From: Sutcliffiella horikoshii | GTDB lineage: Bacteria; Bacillota; Bacilli; Bacillales; Bacillaceae_I | Length of the DNA stretch: 64,000 bases | Reading direction: 5' to 3' | Assembly (NCBI RefSeq): GCF_008180725.1 | Contig: NZ_VTEV01000004.1 | Coordinates: forward strand, 175,003-239,002 | Part shown: positions 1 to 8,543 of the stretch, piece by piece | Layout of the letters: the number at the start of each line of letters is the position of its first letter | How positions within the stretch are numbered: position 1 is the first letter of the stretch | Notes under the pieces: generated by a model | The model's database searches: none | The model's input: only the letters and a program-made list of their open reading frames with translations | Told to the model about the DNA's origin: nothing | Made by a program: the position numbers and the translations under genes

Positions 1-156
1 AAAAAGGAGAAGAGAGGTTCTCATCGCCGTGATGAAGACCTTTGTGACGAGGAAAAAGGAGTGGAGAGGTTCTCATCGCCGTGATGAAGACCTTTGTGAC
101 GAGAAAAAAGGAGAAGAGAGGTTCTCATCGCCGGTATAAAGACTCGGTGACAATGA
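1..156. repeat. 52-bp tandem repeat array, left edge cut by window
   Basis: Units begin at 1, 53 and 105, so the period is exactly 52 bp. The first two units are nearly identical; the third diverges after its first half. Each full unit holds an imperfect inverted repeat (15-25 against 31-41 in unit 1: 11-bp arms, two mismatches, 5-nt loop). The array probably continues to the left of the window. No reading frame of note lies in it. Confidence 0.85.
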
Positions 157-239
157 GTTTCATTGAATTAGTCAAGGGTTAAGCGGGAAGGCAGCTCCAG
201 CCAATATTTCAAAGCATCTGAGACCTTAATCCCATAATG

Positions 240-267
240 GCAGTTACCCGAGGGTAATTGCTTTTTT
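240..267 (+). terminator. Intrinsic terminator
   Basis: A GC-containing hairpin (GCAGTTACCC / GGGTAATTGC with one mismatch, loop GA-type) is followed by a run of six T. It probably ends a transcript that enters from the left of the window. Confidence 0.7.
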
Positions 268-342
268 GTTTGAAAAACCATTATATATTGGTTAATTATG
301 CTAAAATTGTCATATATAATCTATGATTGGAGTTTGATGTAC

Positions 343-855
343 ATGATATCTATTCAAGTAACTTGGGGCGATTCGTTCGTTCAATTAACCTGGGACAAGC
401 AATCTCAACTTCCCCCAAGAAATCTGATAACTAGCGCTCACGGCTATTGCTTTTATCAAGATAAGCTGATGCTGATAAACCTCAAAGATAGAGGATGGGA
501 TTTTCCTGGTGGGCATATCGAACTCAATGAAACCCCAGAATTGTGTTTTCAAAGGGAAGCAATGGAGGAGGGATATGTGGAAGGAGATTGCCGCTTGCTT
601 GGTTCCATAGTGGTCGATCATCATGAAAATCCGAACTGGAATGAGGAAAGTCCTTATCCGAAAATAGGATATCAGGTTTTTTATAGAATGGATATTACGA
701 AGTTTCATAGTTTTAGGGGAGAATATGAATCTATGGAAAGGATCTTTATTAAACCGGCAGAGATATCAAATTATTATGGGGGCTGGAACAAAGTTTATCA
801 AGCAGTTTTAGAGGATTGTTTGGAATTGGGGAGTGTATGTGGAGACAATCGTTAA
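343..855 (+). CDS. Nudix hydrolase with atypical Nudix box
   Basis: The 170-residue product has a Nudix box at about residues 57-79 (GGHIELNETPELCFQREAMEEGYV split over GGHIE...REAMEE). The metal-binding REAMEE core is intact, but the glycine normally found two residues after EE is replaced by tyrosine. Nudix enzymes cleave nucleoside diphosphates linked to another group; the substrate here is unknown. A GGAG at 329-332 gives 10 nt to ATG 343 and 4 nt to ATG 337; a further in-frame ATG at 298 has no ribosome site, so 343 (or 337) is chosen. The protein is cytoplasmic and the gene appears to start its own transcript after the terminator at 267. Confidence 0.8.
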   Translation: MISIQVTWGDSFVQLTWDKQSQLPPRNLITSAHGYCFYQDKLMLINLKDRGWDFPGGHIELNETPELCFQREAMEEGYVEGDCRLLGSIVVDHHENPNWNEESPYPKIGYQVFYRMDITKFHSFRGEYESMERIFIKPAEISNYYGGWNKVYQAVLEDCLELGSVCGDNR

Positions 856-879
856 ATCTTATTATGTTGAGGCTGCTTT

Positions 880-1476
880 ATGAGGTTTATAGGGAATGAA
901 CTATCCTTGTGGTTTAAAGCCACTATATATATATGGATATATTATCTTATTTTTTTCATCTTCAATCCTGCTCACCCATTAGATGCATACGGCCAAGTCA
1001 CTATTATCGGTTCTTTTTTTGGATTACCTTTATTAATGTGGTTACTTATTCCTATTTGGAGTGCATTACATACATTTCGAAACAAATCCGTCCGTTGGAA
1101 GCCGCTTCGACTAATTATTTACATTTGCTCAGCATATTTGGTTCTTTTAGGTGTTATGATGATACATGCGGAAATATCTAATTTCATTGTAAAAGAACGG
1201 CTTTTCCCTGAGGGGTGGGATGAACATGTGGCTCTGAGCTTTGAACGATTACAGTCCACCACTGGTGGTGACCTAACACTAAAGAAAGCATATTATACTG
1301 AGCCCTATCACTCAAAAATTAATGCGGGGAATATGAGTGGTACTAGAAGTCCATCATTAACTATAGAGTATATCTACAACGATTGTTCTTATAAAGATGA
1401 ATGTTCATTTATTTATAGGGAGGTTTATGATGCTTCATCCGGTGCTCTTATAAGAAGCGAGAATGATAGCTTTTAG
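880..1476 (+). CDS. Hypothetical membrane protein, three TM segments
   Basis: I do not recognise this 198-residue protein. Hydrophobic segments lie at about residues 12-30, 40-62 and 78-96. They are followed by a polar C-terminal half (about 100-198) with two cysteines (NDCSYKDEC) that could form a disulfide if this domain is outside the cell. A TTGAGG ribosome site lies 7 nt before the ATG. The gene follows the Nudix gene by 24 nt and may share its transcript; a hairpin with a T run follows directly. Confidence 0.65.
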   Translation: MRFIGNELSLWFKATIYIWIYYLIFFIFNPAHPLDAYGQVTIIGSFFGLPLLMWLLIPIWSALHTFRNKSVRWKPLRLIIYICSAYLVLLGVMMIHAEISNFIVKERLFPEGWDEHVALSFERLQSTTGGDLTLKKAYYTEPYHSKINAGNMSGTRSPSLTIEYIYNDCSYKDECSFIYREVYDASSGALIRSENDSF

Positions 1477-1478
1477 AA

Positions 1479-1510
1479 CCAACAGCAGCTGTTGAGGCTG
1501 GTGGTTTTTT
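1479..1510 (+). terminator. Intrinsic terminator
   Basis: Arms CCAACAGC (1479-1486) and GCTGGTGG (1497-1504), one mismatch, then six T. A tighter alternative hairpin (CAACAGC/GCTGTTG) overlaps the 5' arm. Confidence 0.6.
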
Positions 1511-1595
1511 GTGTGGTGAAAAATAGATATAAAAGCAATAAATGTCAAAAATGATTCTTTGTTGTTTGCTAAAATACAGGTAAGGAGGCCAAGAG

Positions 1596-2477
1596 ATGAG
1601 TAACGATACTATAGTGAAAAGTATGATTGAGTTTATAGAAGAAAACCTACATAAAGATTTATCCCTTGACCATTTATCTAAGGTCGCTGGTTACTCCAAA
1701 TATCATTTCTTGCGATTGTTCCAGGCTGAAGTCGGTGTTACGGCATCGGAATATATCCGTTACAGGCGCATTGCCAATGCAGCAAAAAAACTCATTTATT
1801 CCAATGATCCTATTCTAGAAATCGCATTATTTTACCGATTTGAGACTCAGGAGTCATTTACAAGATCTTTTAAAAGAACTTATAATCTCCCGCCTGGACA
1901 GTACCGGAGGATTATGAGCAGTATTCAACATCAACAGGAGGTGATAGCATTGAAAAATGAACAGATGTTAAAGGGGTGGTTCCTTAGTGGCAGTCATCCA
2001 TTTCATTATAAGATGGGGGTTGATCGCGAGACGTTTCATAAAGGTAAGGCATCTGGTTATCTCAAGTCTGTGACTGCTCACAAGGCAGAAGAATTTGCCA
2101 CTATGATGCAGCAATTCAAAGCACAAAATTATTTGGGAAAAAGATTAAAACTCTCGGGTTTTATTAAATCGAGTGAAGTAGATGCCTATTGCGGATTTTG
2201 GATGAGAGTGGACGACAATCTAAGAGATATTCTTCAATTTGATAACATGAGCGACAGACCTATTACGGGTAATACAGACTGGAATCACTACAGTATCGTT
2301 TTAGATATTCCAGATACAAGTTCAACCATTTCCTTTGGAGTGCTTTTAGTGGGGAGTGGGCAAGTTTGGATAGATGAATTGAAGTTTGTTGAAGTAGACG
2401 AGAATACACCCACTACTAATATTGAGTTTGCTAGTCAGTTGTTAGAGGAACCTACCAATCTATCATTTGAAGAATAA
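1596..2477 (+). CDS. AraC-family regulator with C-terminal jelly-roll-like domain
   Basis: The N-terminal ~105 residues form the AraC/XylS DNA-binding domain: first helix-turn-helix at about 24-43 (LSLDHLSKVAGYSKYHFLRL) and second at about 73-96, ending in the usual LPPGQYRR. Unlike most AraC proteins, the DNA-binding domain comes first. Residues ~120-293 (KGWFLSGSHPFHY..., ending GQVWIDELKFVEVD) look like the carbohydrate-binding/galactose-binding type of beta-sandwich, probably the ligand sensor. A strong AAGGAGG lies upstream. The next gene, an S41 protease lipoprotein, starts 12 nt after the stop, so the two are almost certainly co-transcribed. The ligand is unknown. Confidence 0.85.
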   Translation: MSNDTIVKSMIEFIEENLHKDLSLDHLSKVAGYSKYHFLRLFQAEVGVTASEYIRYRRIANAAKKLIYSNDPILEIALFYRFETQESFTRSFKRTYNLPPGQYRRIMSSIQHQQEVIALKNEQMLKGWFLSGSHPFHYKMGVDRETFHKGKASGYLKSVTAHKAEEFATMMQQFKAQNYLGKRLKLSGFIKSSEVDAYCGFWMRVDDNLRDILQFDNMSDRPITGNTDWNHYSIVLDIPDTSSTISFGVLLVGSGQVWIDELKFVEVDENTPTTNIEFASQLLEEPTNLSFEE

Positions 2478-2489
2478 GGGGGGATATGG

Positions 2490-4259
2490 TTGAAAAATAG
2501 AATTTTTATGTTAGGGAAGTCCATTTGGTTATGTATGTTTTGTTTTCTACTTGTTGGCTGTAGTTTCTTTGAAGGTGCTGTTGAAGAGGCACCGAAGGAG
2601 AGAGAACCAGAAATAAATTTTGATTACAGAACAATAGAGCAACCAGAAGGTATTTCTAAAGATGTGGAAGAGAATTTGTTTTATTTAGGGAAGGTTTGGG
2701 GCTTTTTGAAGTATTACCATCCTAATGTTGCGGAAGGTGAATTTAATTGGGACCAAGAGCTTTTTTACATAATGCCAGAAGTTTTGTCTGCCACTTCCTC
2801 TTTAGAAAGAGATGCCGTGTTAGTGGAGTGGATAGAAGGTTTAGGGGAAATTAAAGGCGGGAAAACGACTCCACCTGAGGATGGAGTAGGGGAAGTCAAA
2901 ATGGAACCTAACCTTGATTGGTTGAACTCGTCAGGTTTCAGCGAGGAGCTAGAAGGAGTCTTGCAAACTGTTAAAAATAGTGAACGTAACGATTCCCATC
3001 ATTATGTTTCACTAGCTGAAGGTATTGGAAATCCTGTCTTTCAGAACGAACTGGAATACCGACACCCATATCCTGAAACTGAATATCGCTTGCTTTCCCT
3101 ATATAGGTATTGGAACATTATTGAATATTATTTTCCTTACAAGTATTTGATCAACGAGGAATGGGACGATGTTATGAAAGAGTTCATTCCAAAACTAATT
3201 CAGGCTAAAAATGAACAGGAATACCACCTAAATACATTGGAGTTAATAGCGAGAGTACATGACACCCACGCAAACATATGGAACCCTAGTTCATTTATTG
3301 AAGGGTACTGGGGGAAAAGATATGCCCCCGCCATTTTAACGTTTGTCGAAGGAAAGCCTGTTGTGACAGGATTCTATAAAGAAGAGGAAGGAGCGGGTTC
3401 GGGACTTGAAGTTGGCGATGTAATAACAAAGGTTGATGGAAAAACCATTGATGAGATATTAGAAACTCAACTAAAATATATTCCTGCATCTAACTATGAG
3501 ACGCAATTAAGGGATATGGCCCCAAAGCTGTTGCGGACAAATGAAAAATCGTTATTTGTTGAAATTGAAAGAAACGGGGAGTTGAAAAGTCTGGAGCTTG
3601 CCGTTTTCACAAAAAATAATCTACAAGTAGATCAATACGATATATTTCATAATGGAACAGAGCCGTTTCAATTGTTGGATTCAAATTCTGTTGCCTATAT
3701 GTATATGGGAGGTTTTTTTTACTCTTCTCTAAAAGAGTATCAATCAGAGCTAGAACAGACAAAAGGCCTGATTATTGATTTTAGAAGTTACCCTTTTGAT
3801 TTTACGGTGTTTAGTCTGGGAGAATATTTACTCCCAGCTAGTAGGGAGTTTGTCAAGTTTACTAATGGTAGTATTGAGCACCCTGGGCTTTTTACAATGA
3901 CAGATCCTCTGATAGTAGGAGAAGAAAATAACGAACATTATAAAGGTAAAATCGTCATTCTTATCAATGAAGTCACCCAAAGCAGTGCTGAGTACCACGC
4001 GATGGCTTTCCGTACCGCTGAGAATGCAACAGTAATTGGGAGTACTACTGCTGCAGCGGATGGAAATATATCCCTTTTTACGCTGCCAGGTGGCATTGAA
4101 ACATCCATTACCGGTATTGGTGTGTATTATCCGGACGGTACTGAAACGCAACGGGTCGGAATTATCCCGGACATTTACATGAGACCGACCATTGAAGGAA
4201 TAAAAGAGGGAAGAGATGAATTATTAGAGAAGGCTATAGAGATTATTAATGAACAATAA
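2490..4259 (+). CDS. S41-family (tail-specific type) peptidase lipoprotein
   Basis: The 589-residue protein begins with a lipoprotein signal peptide (lipobox LVGC, Cys24), so it should be anchored outside the membrane. A PDZ-like segment lies at about 270-345 (GLEVGDVITKVDGKTI). The S41 protease core follows, with LIIDFRSYP, KIVILINE and QSSAEY near residue 497, where the family places its catalytic serine. The end carries TGIGVYYPDGTETQRVGIIPD, typical of the family. The start is TTG, 6 nt after AAGGGGGG; an inner ATG at 2508 would cut the signal peptide. It is in one operon with the AraC-type regulator, which suggests extracellular sensing linked to a hydrolytic response. The substrate is unknown. 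Confidence 0.85.
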   Translation: MKNRIFMLGKSIWLCMFCFLLVGCSFFEGAVEEAPKEREPEINFDYRTIEQPEGISKDVEENLFYLGKVWGFLKYYHPNVAEGEFNWDQELFYIMPEVLSATSSLERDAVLVEWIEGLGEIKGGKTTPPEDGVGEVKMEPNLDWLNSSGFSEELEGVLQTVKNSERNDSHHYVSLAEGIGNPVFQNELEYRHPYPETEYRLLSLYRYWNIIEYYFPYKYLINEEWDDVMKEFIPKLIQAKNEQEYHLNTLELIARVHDTHANIWNPSSFIEGYWGKRYAPAILTFVEGKPVVTGFYKEEEGAGSGLEVGDVITKVDGKTIDEILETQLKYIPASNYETQLRDMAPKLLRTNEKSLFVEIERNGELKSLELAVFTKNNLQVDQYDIFHNGTEPFQLLDSNSVAYMYMGGFFYSSLKEYQSELEQTKGLIIDFRSYPFDFTVFSLGEYLLPASREFVKFTNGSIEHPGLFTMTDPLIVGEENNEHYKGKIVILINEVTQSSAEYHAMAFRTAENATVIGSTTAAADGNISLFTLPGGIETSITGIGVYYPDGTETQRVGIIPDIYMRPTIEGIKEGRDELLEKAIEIINEQ

Positions 4260-4274
4260 GGTCTCTTTACAGAG

Positions 4275-4311
4275 AAGCACTTGGAGAGCAGATCAATCTC
4301 CAAGTGCTTTT
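4275..4311. terminator. Bidirectional intrinsic terminator
   Basis: Perfect 13-bp arms (4275-4287 with 4297-4309) sit between two convergent genes and are followed by T-rich sequence on the + strand and A-rich sequence before the arm. Confidence 0.85.
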
Positions 4312-4320
4312 GCTTTATTA

Positions 4321-5160
4321 TTATTTCGACGCTTTCTCCTTCAACTTCTCCGCCATTTCCTCTCCCATTTCTCTAGAACGTTCTGTTGCCCCTTCAATAC
4401 AACTCTCAAATGCTTCGGAGACTTTTCGTTCTTCAAGCAATGTTATCCCTCGCTGTGTCGTTCCCCCTGGACTCGTCACTTCTTTTCTTAAGACTTCTGC
4501 ATCTTTATGAGTTTCTTGGAGCATATGAGCTGCTCCAATCAATGTCTGGCTGACGAGCTTTTTGGCAACATCCATATCTAAGCCTTGAGCCAACGCTGCT
4601 TTTTCCATCGCCTCTGCAATGTAATAGATATAAGCAGGACCGCTTCCGGAGACGCCTGTTACGGCATGAAGTTGGTCTTCTTCCACAATGGTACATAGAC
4701 CAATTGCTGAGAATAACGATTGTACTAGCGCGAGATCGCTTTCAGTGGCAAAGGAGCCTTTTGCAATGGCAGTAGCAGATAGACCAATGGCTGCTGACGT
4801 ATTTGGCATGGAGCGAATGACACGCAGCTCTTGTTCAAAAAGGTCTTGGATGACTTCAGTTGAGATTCCGGCCAGTACGGAAACGATAAGCTGCTCTTTT
4901 GTTACATAGGATTTTATTGCCTGGATTCCATCTTTTGCATCCTTAGGCTTCATTGCCAAGAAGATCACATCTGCATTTTTCACTACTGTCTCTTTATCTT
5001 CCAAAGTGGCTACCCCATATTTACTTTCAAGGTTTTCCAGACGTTGTTGATCTTGTTTGTTTGTTACCGTAATGTCCTCTTTTGTACAGATCTGCTGTTT
5101 CAGCAGTCCGGCCATAATTGCCTCCGCCATAGATCCGGCACCAATAAATGCTATTTTCAT
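4321..5160 (-). CDS. proI: Pyrroline-5-carboxylate reductase
   Basis: The 279-residue enzyme reduces 1-pyrroline-5-carboxylate to proline with NAD(P)H, the last step of proline synthesis. An N-terminal Rossmann motif (GAGSMAEAI, residues 7-15) and the family signature region near GSGPAYIYYIAEAM and TSPGGTTQRGI are present. ATG 5160 is chosen because AAAGGAG lies 10 nt upstream; the GTG at 5169 is only 2 nt from it. The gene is the counterpart of B. subtilis yqjO/proI and precedes yqjP on the opposite strand. It is preceded by a T-box leader, so expression should follow the charging of a proline tRNA. Confidence 0.95.
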   Translation of the reverse strand: MKIAFIGAGSMAEAIMAGLLKQQICTKEDITVTNKQDQQRLENLESKYGVATLEDKETVVKNADVIFLAMKPKDAKDGIQAIKSYVTKEQLIVSVLAGISTEVIQDLFEQELRVIRSMPNTSAAIGLSATAIAKGSFATESDLALVQSLFSAIGLCTIVEEDQLHAVTGVSGSGPAYIYYIAEAMEKAALAQGLDMDVAKKLVSQTLIGAAHMLQETHKDAEVLRKEVTSPGGTTQRGITLLEERKVSEAFESCIEGATERSREMGEEMAEKLKEKASK

Positions 5161-5180
5161 CGTTAACACGCTCCTTTAAG

Positions 5181-5430
5181 AATAGAAAAAGACCTATCTG
5201 TCCTGTATAAAAGGACGGATAAGTCTTATCCGCGGTACCACCTTAATTGGTTAGTTGAACCCAGCTTTCATTCCCGTATCGTGGGAAGACGATCAGGTTT
5301 ACCTGATTGTTCCTGGGTAGGTTCAAAAGTGCAGGGGATGAGGAGGCCTTTCAGCCGGTGAACCTCCATCTCTTGTCATCTTGCAGCTTTCTAATAGTCC
5401 CATTCGTCACGTTATCATTTGTAATTTTAT
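5181..5430 (-). promoter_or_regulatory. Proline-type T-box leader (riboswitch)
   Basis: On the minus strand the leader contains the conserved T-box AAGGTGGTACCGCGG (complement of 5230-5244), followed by a terminator hairpin with two mismatches (arms about 5187-5202 and 5210-5226) and a U run just before proI. The large stem I region upstream contains GAA-CCU-ACC, with CCU (5321-5319) at the expected specifier position. CCU is a proline codon, matching proI. Uncharged tRNA-Pro should stabilise the antiterminator and switch proI on. The DNA from 5431 to 5669 is AT-rich; I see nothing else definite in it beyond room for divergent promoters. Confidence 0.93.
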
Positions 5431-5669
5431 ACATTATCTATCGGAAGCGGGGGAAAGTCAAGGGGATATTTGTCATGATTATATAAATTCTTTGGAGAAA
5501 ACTGCTCCCAAAATCCTAAATCGTGCTTGACGTTATTTCAAAAAAATGAACTGGGAAATTTTATTAGTTATTGAGGAATAACCCTTTCTTTTTTTCCTTA
5601 TTTAGTGCATTCTATAATTGAATGGTTATTCAATTACTTTTTTGGTTCTATTATTTTGTTATAATTTTA

Positions 5670-5699
5670 TTGTACATTTCTTACATATATACATACTAA
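5670..5699 (+). promoter_or_regulatory. Candidate sigma-A promoter for yqjP-yqjQ
   Basis: TTGTAC, 18-nt spacer, TACTAA. A TATAAT at 5660-5665 without a good -35 is an alternative. Confidence 0.4.
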
Positions 5700-5718
5700 A
5701 ACGAATTAAAAGGGGATT

Positions 5719-6696
5719 ATGATGAACGACGTTTCTTGTAAGCAAGAGATCAAACAAATTACAATCCCGACCCCGTTTGCGGTTGGGGACGTACATACCT
5801 ATCTTATCATTACTGATAAAGTGACACTGGTGGACGCTGGTGTGAAAACGATGGAAGCTTGGGAAATCTTTCAGCGTGAGTTAAGTAGTCATGGACTGAA
5901 AGTTTTAGATATTGACCAAGTGGTAGTGACCCATCATCACCCAGATCACGTTGGACTATTGGATTATTTTCCTTCTAATATTCCAGTATTCGGGCATAAG
6001 CGTGCACATCCTTGGATGACGCAGGATCACCGTTACTTTTCTACTCATGAAGCTTATTATAAAGAGATGTTTGAACGTATGGGTGTCGAGCAACGCTTTT
6101 ATTCTGTCTTGGATGCCATTGATAAACCGTTACGTTTTGCTTGCCACAGGGGGCTCACTTCTTTCGTTGGAGAAGGAGATCGCCTAGACGGTCTGGCAAA
6201 TTGGCAGATCATAGAAACACCTGGTCATGCAAGCAGTCATCTGGTTTTATTTGATGAAAAGAGTAGAACCTTAATTGGGGGAGATTTAATCTTAGCAGAT
6301 ATTTCACCTAATCCACTGGTAGAGCCGCCTTATGTTGACGAAACGGAACGGAAGAAAGCCATGCTTGAATACATTCACTCTATTGAGAAAATGAGACGTT
6401 TGCCGATTCAGCGTGTGCTACCAGGGCATGGAGATATGGTTGAAAATGTCCCGGAGTTATTAGAAACACGATTGAAACAACAGGATAAGCGTGCAAACAA
6501 GGTTTTAAAGTTCCTCCAAGATCAGCCTGCTACTGCCTATGAAATTTGTCAGTATCTTTTTAAATCTGTCTATGAAAAACAACTGCTACTGACACTTTCT
6601 GAAACGATTGGTCAGGTGGATTATCTTCTTGATAAGGGCTTGATTATAGAAGATGCATCATCCAAGCCATTTACGTATTTAGCAGGAGGGAAGTAA
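5719..6696 (+). CDS. yqjP: Metallo-beta-lactamase fold hydrolase, YqjP-like
   Basis: The 325-residue protein carries the zinc motif HHHPDH at residues 72-77, a downstream ETPGHASSH histidine, GGDLIL with the bridging aspartate, and LPGHG near 230. It therefore has the full ligand set of the metallo-beta-lactamase hydrolases. A C-terminal helical domain (about 255-325) resembles the winged-helix tail found in the LACTB2-like branch. AAGGGG precedes two possible ATG codons (5719 and 5722). The gene is followed after 3 nt by yqjQ, the same pair as in B. subtilis. The physiological substrate is not known. Confidence 0.9.
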   Translation: MMNDVSCKQEIKQITIPTPFAVGDVHTYLIITDKVTLVDAGVKTMEAWEIFQRELSSHGLKVLDIDQVVVTHHHPDHVGLLDYFPSNIPVFGHKRAHPWMTQDHRYFSTHEAYYKEMFERMGVEQRFYSVLDAIDKPLRFACHRGLTSFVGEGDRLDGLANWQIIETPGHASSHLVLFDEKSRTLIGGDLILADISPNPLVEPPYVDETERKKAMLEYIHSIEKMRRLPIQRVLPGHGDMVENVPELLETRLKQQDKRANKVLKFLQDQPATAYEICQYLFKSVYEKQLLLTLSETIGQVDYLLDKGLIIEDASSKPFTYLAGGK

Positions 6697-6699
6697 GCA

Positions 6700-7491
6700 A
6701 TGGCTAATCTTCAAGGTAAATATATTGTGATCACCGGTGCTTCAGGTGGAATTGGGAAAGCACTTGCTCTTGAGGTCGCCAAGCGAGGAGCGACACCTGT
6801 ACTCATGGCACGATCCTTAGATAAGCTGGAACAGGTGCAAGCCCAGATAAAATTGATTCATCAGATAGAGGCGCCTGTTTATCCACTTGATGTTCGTAAA
6901 CAGACAGATATCGAGCATACTTTCAAGAAGTTATTGACCGAGATTCCTGCGGTTGATGTGTTGGTGAACAATGCTGGATACGGAAAATTTGATGAAATTG
7001 CCAACCTTTCTCTTGATGATATGAGTGGAATGTTCGAGGTGAATGTGTATGGTTTGATTGCTTGTACAAAAATGGTCTTGCCGTCCATGATTGAGCAAAA
7101 TCAAGGGCATATCATTAATATTGCTTCACAGGCTGGGAAGATTGCGACACCGAAGTCGAGTGTGTATGCAGCAACGAAGCATGCTGTTCTCGGTTTCACT
7201 AATAGTATGCGAATGGAGCTATATGATACTAATATTTTTGTAACATCCGTTAACCCTGGTCCAATTAGAACAGAGTTTTTTGATATTGCGGATTCATCCG
7301 GTAGTTATAAGCAAAAAGTGGATAAGTGGATGCTTGAGCCTGAATATGTTGCTAAACGGATAGCAGATGCGATGTTCACTCGTACCCGGGAAATTAATCT
7401 TCCTGGCTGGATGAACATGGCCAGCAAACTGTATCAGGTGTTTCCAGGAGTGGTGGAAAAATTAGGTGGCAAAGCTTTTCGACAAAAATAG
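6700..7491 (+). CDS. yqjQ: Short-chain dehydrogenase/reductase, YqjQ-like
   Basis: A classical SDR of 263 residues: cofactor motif TGASGGIG at 12-19, NNAGYG near 90-95, and the catalytic Ser143, Tyr156 and Lys160 (YAATK). It should reduce or oxidise a carbonyl/alcohol with NAD(P); the substrate is unknown. The ribosome site AGGAGGG lies inside the end of yqjP, so the two genes are translated from one message. A hairpin follows about 35 nt after the stop. Confidence 0.9.
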   Translation: MANLQGKYIVITGASGGIGKALALEVAKRGATPVLMARSLDKLEQVQAQIKLIHQIEAPVYPLDVRKQTDIEHTFKKLLTEIPAVDVLVNNAGYGKFDEIANLSLDDMSGMFEVNVYGLIACTKMVLPSMIEQNQGHIINIASQAGKIATPKSSVYAATKHAVLGFTNSMRMELYDTNIFVTSVNPGPIRTEFFDIADSSGSYKQKVDKWMLEPEYVAKRIADAMFTRTREINLPGWMNMASKLYQVFPGVVEKLGGKAFRQK

Positions 7492-7526
7492 TCAGGCTCT
7501 TTTCACAAAAGGTGTTGTTACTACCA

Positions 7527-7554
7527 GTAAAAAGTCGACAATTGGACTTTTTAC
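7527..7554. terminator. Strong hairpin, probable terminator of yqjP-yqjQ
   Basis: Perfect 10-bp arms GTAAAAAGTC / GACTTTTTAC with an 8-nt loop. The arms themselves supply A and T runs, so it could work in both directions. Confidence 0.6.
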
Positions 7555-7667
7555 CGCTTAGTTTTTTAAAAATATCATGCGCTTCTATTCTGTCCTGCTA
7601 TGAAAAGAGCGGATTCTGTAACCTTTCTATCCTTCTTTCGTCCAATAGAGCAAGAGGTGAGAATGAG

Positions 7668-8267
7668 ATGAAAAGAGTTAAAATCATGTCTTTGTTGGCT
7701 TGTTTCCTCCTTTTATTCGGTTGTGGTACAACAGGCGGAAACGACAATAACAGCTCAGGGTCCAATACGGGTTCCGAAGCACCAAATGAACAACCTGCGG
7801 ATGACGAGGAACAGGCAGTGGAGGACTTAACCGGGTATGTCGTTTCTATTTCAAATGATGGTCAAACACGAATTTTAGTGACGGGAAAGCACCCTAGTAG
7901 CGGCGGTTCAGGCATTTCTGCTACGATTTACACCCTTGAAGAAAGCACGACAGTGGAAGACTCGGAAGGAGAGCCATTGGAAGCAATGGATCTTTTAGTG
8001 GGAATGAAAGTGACTGTATGGAACTCAGGAATTGTAGCTGAATCCTTTCCGGCCCAGTCTGGCGCCATAAAGGTGATGGTAGATGCAGATCAGGATGAAC
8101 TGGAACAAAAGGCTGTTGCCAAGGCATTAGAAGGAGTGGATGCCGGCTATCCGTGGCACGTCGAGGAAGTGACTGAACAGGGTGAGCAATTATTTAAGGT
8201 AACTCTGAAGAACCTGTTAGATGATAGCGAGCCGGTGGATATTGAGGTGGAAGTAGAAAAGGAGTAA
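7668..8267 (+). CDS. Putative lipoprotein of unknown function
   Basis: The 199-residue product starts with a lipoprotein signal (lipobox LLFGC, Cys19), followed by a low-complexity Gly/Asn/Ser and acidic linker (about 20-48). A small all-beta-looking domain follows (DLTGYVVSISNDGQTRILVTG), of the kind seen in Bacillus lipoproteins that resemble DUF3221. The ATG at 7668 follows AGAGGTGAG; an upstream in-frame extension lacks a ribosome site and would destroy the signal peptide. The gene stands alone between two terminators. No function can be assigned. Confidence 0.75.
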   Translation: MKRVKIMSLLACFLLLFGCGTTGGNDNNSSGSNTGSEAPNEQPADDEEQAVEDLTGYVVSISNDGQTRILVTGKHPSSGGSGISATIYTLEESTTVEDSEGEPLEAMDLLVGMKVTVWNSGIVAESFPAQSGAIKVMVDADQDELEQKAVAKALEGVDAGYPWHVEEVTEQGEQLFKVTLKNLLDDSEPVDIEVEVEKE

Positions 8268-8278
8268 TATCCTTTGTG

Positions 8279-8316
8279 AGACGTCTTGTGTGATTGGTGC
8301 AAGCCGTCTTTTTGTT
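8279..8316 (+). terminator. Intrinsic terminator
   Basis: AGACG-CTTG pairs with CAAG-CGTCT across one mismatch, then a T-rich stretch. Confidence 0.75.
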
Positions 8317-8392
8317 TAGTGAGAGGTTCCTTCCTGAGGTCGATTCGTCGAAGCTCGTTGAAGTTTGTCGATTGGCACGTATTATCCGGAGT

Positions 8393-8490
8393 TTGGACAG
8401 TAAATGGATGACTTTGGCTTGTATTTTGAAAGTTTCCGACAGTATTTACCTCAAAACGGACAGTAAATGGGTCTGCTTCGACAGTAAGTG
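8393..8490. repeat. Degenerate 21-bp periodic repeat (GGACAGTA motif)
   Basis: The motif GACAGTA or a one- to three-base variant begins at 8396, 8417, 8438, 8459 and 8480, a spacing of 21 bp each time. The sequence between the motifs is not conserved. Related arrays occur near 23.3 kb and 46.6 kb. A reading frame across this stretch (8294-8566) has no ribosome site and is not a gene. Confidence 0.75.
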
Positions 8491-8543
8491 GTCTCGGACG
8501 GGTATTTCTTGTAACCTTACACATGAAATGGAGGCATATACAT

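Noticed and set aside
288-320. Promoter with TTGGTT and TATAAT before the first Nudix gene
   Set aside because: The spacer is 21 nt, too long for sigma-A; left unannotated.
7565-7655. Relic of the 52-bp GCGCTTCTATT repeat
   Set aside because: Short matches (GCGCTTCTATT and CCAATAGAGC) exist, but the order and spacing do not fit the array at 58.4 kb, so chance is not excluded.
7512-7667. 52-residue N-terminal extension of the lipoprotein
   Set aside because: No ribosome site, passes through the hairpin at 7527-7554, and would bury the lipoprotein signal peptide.
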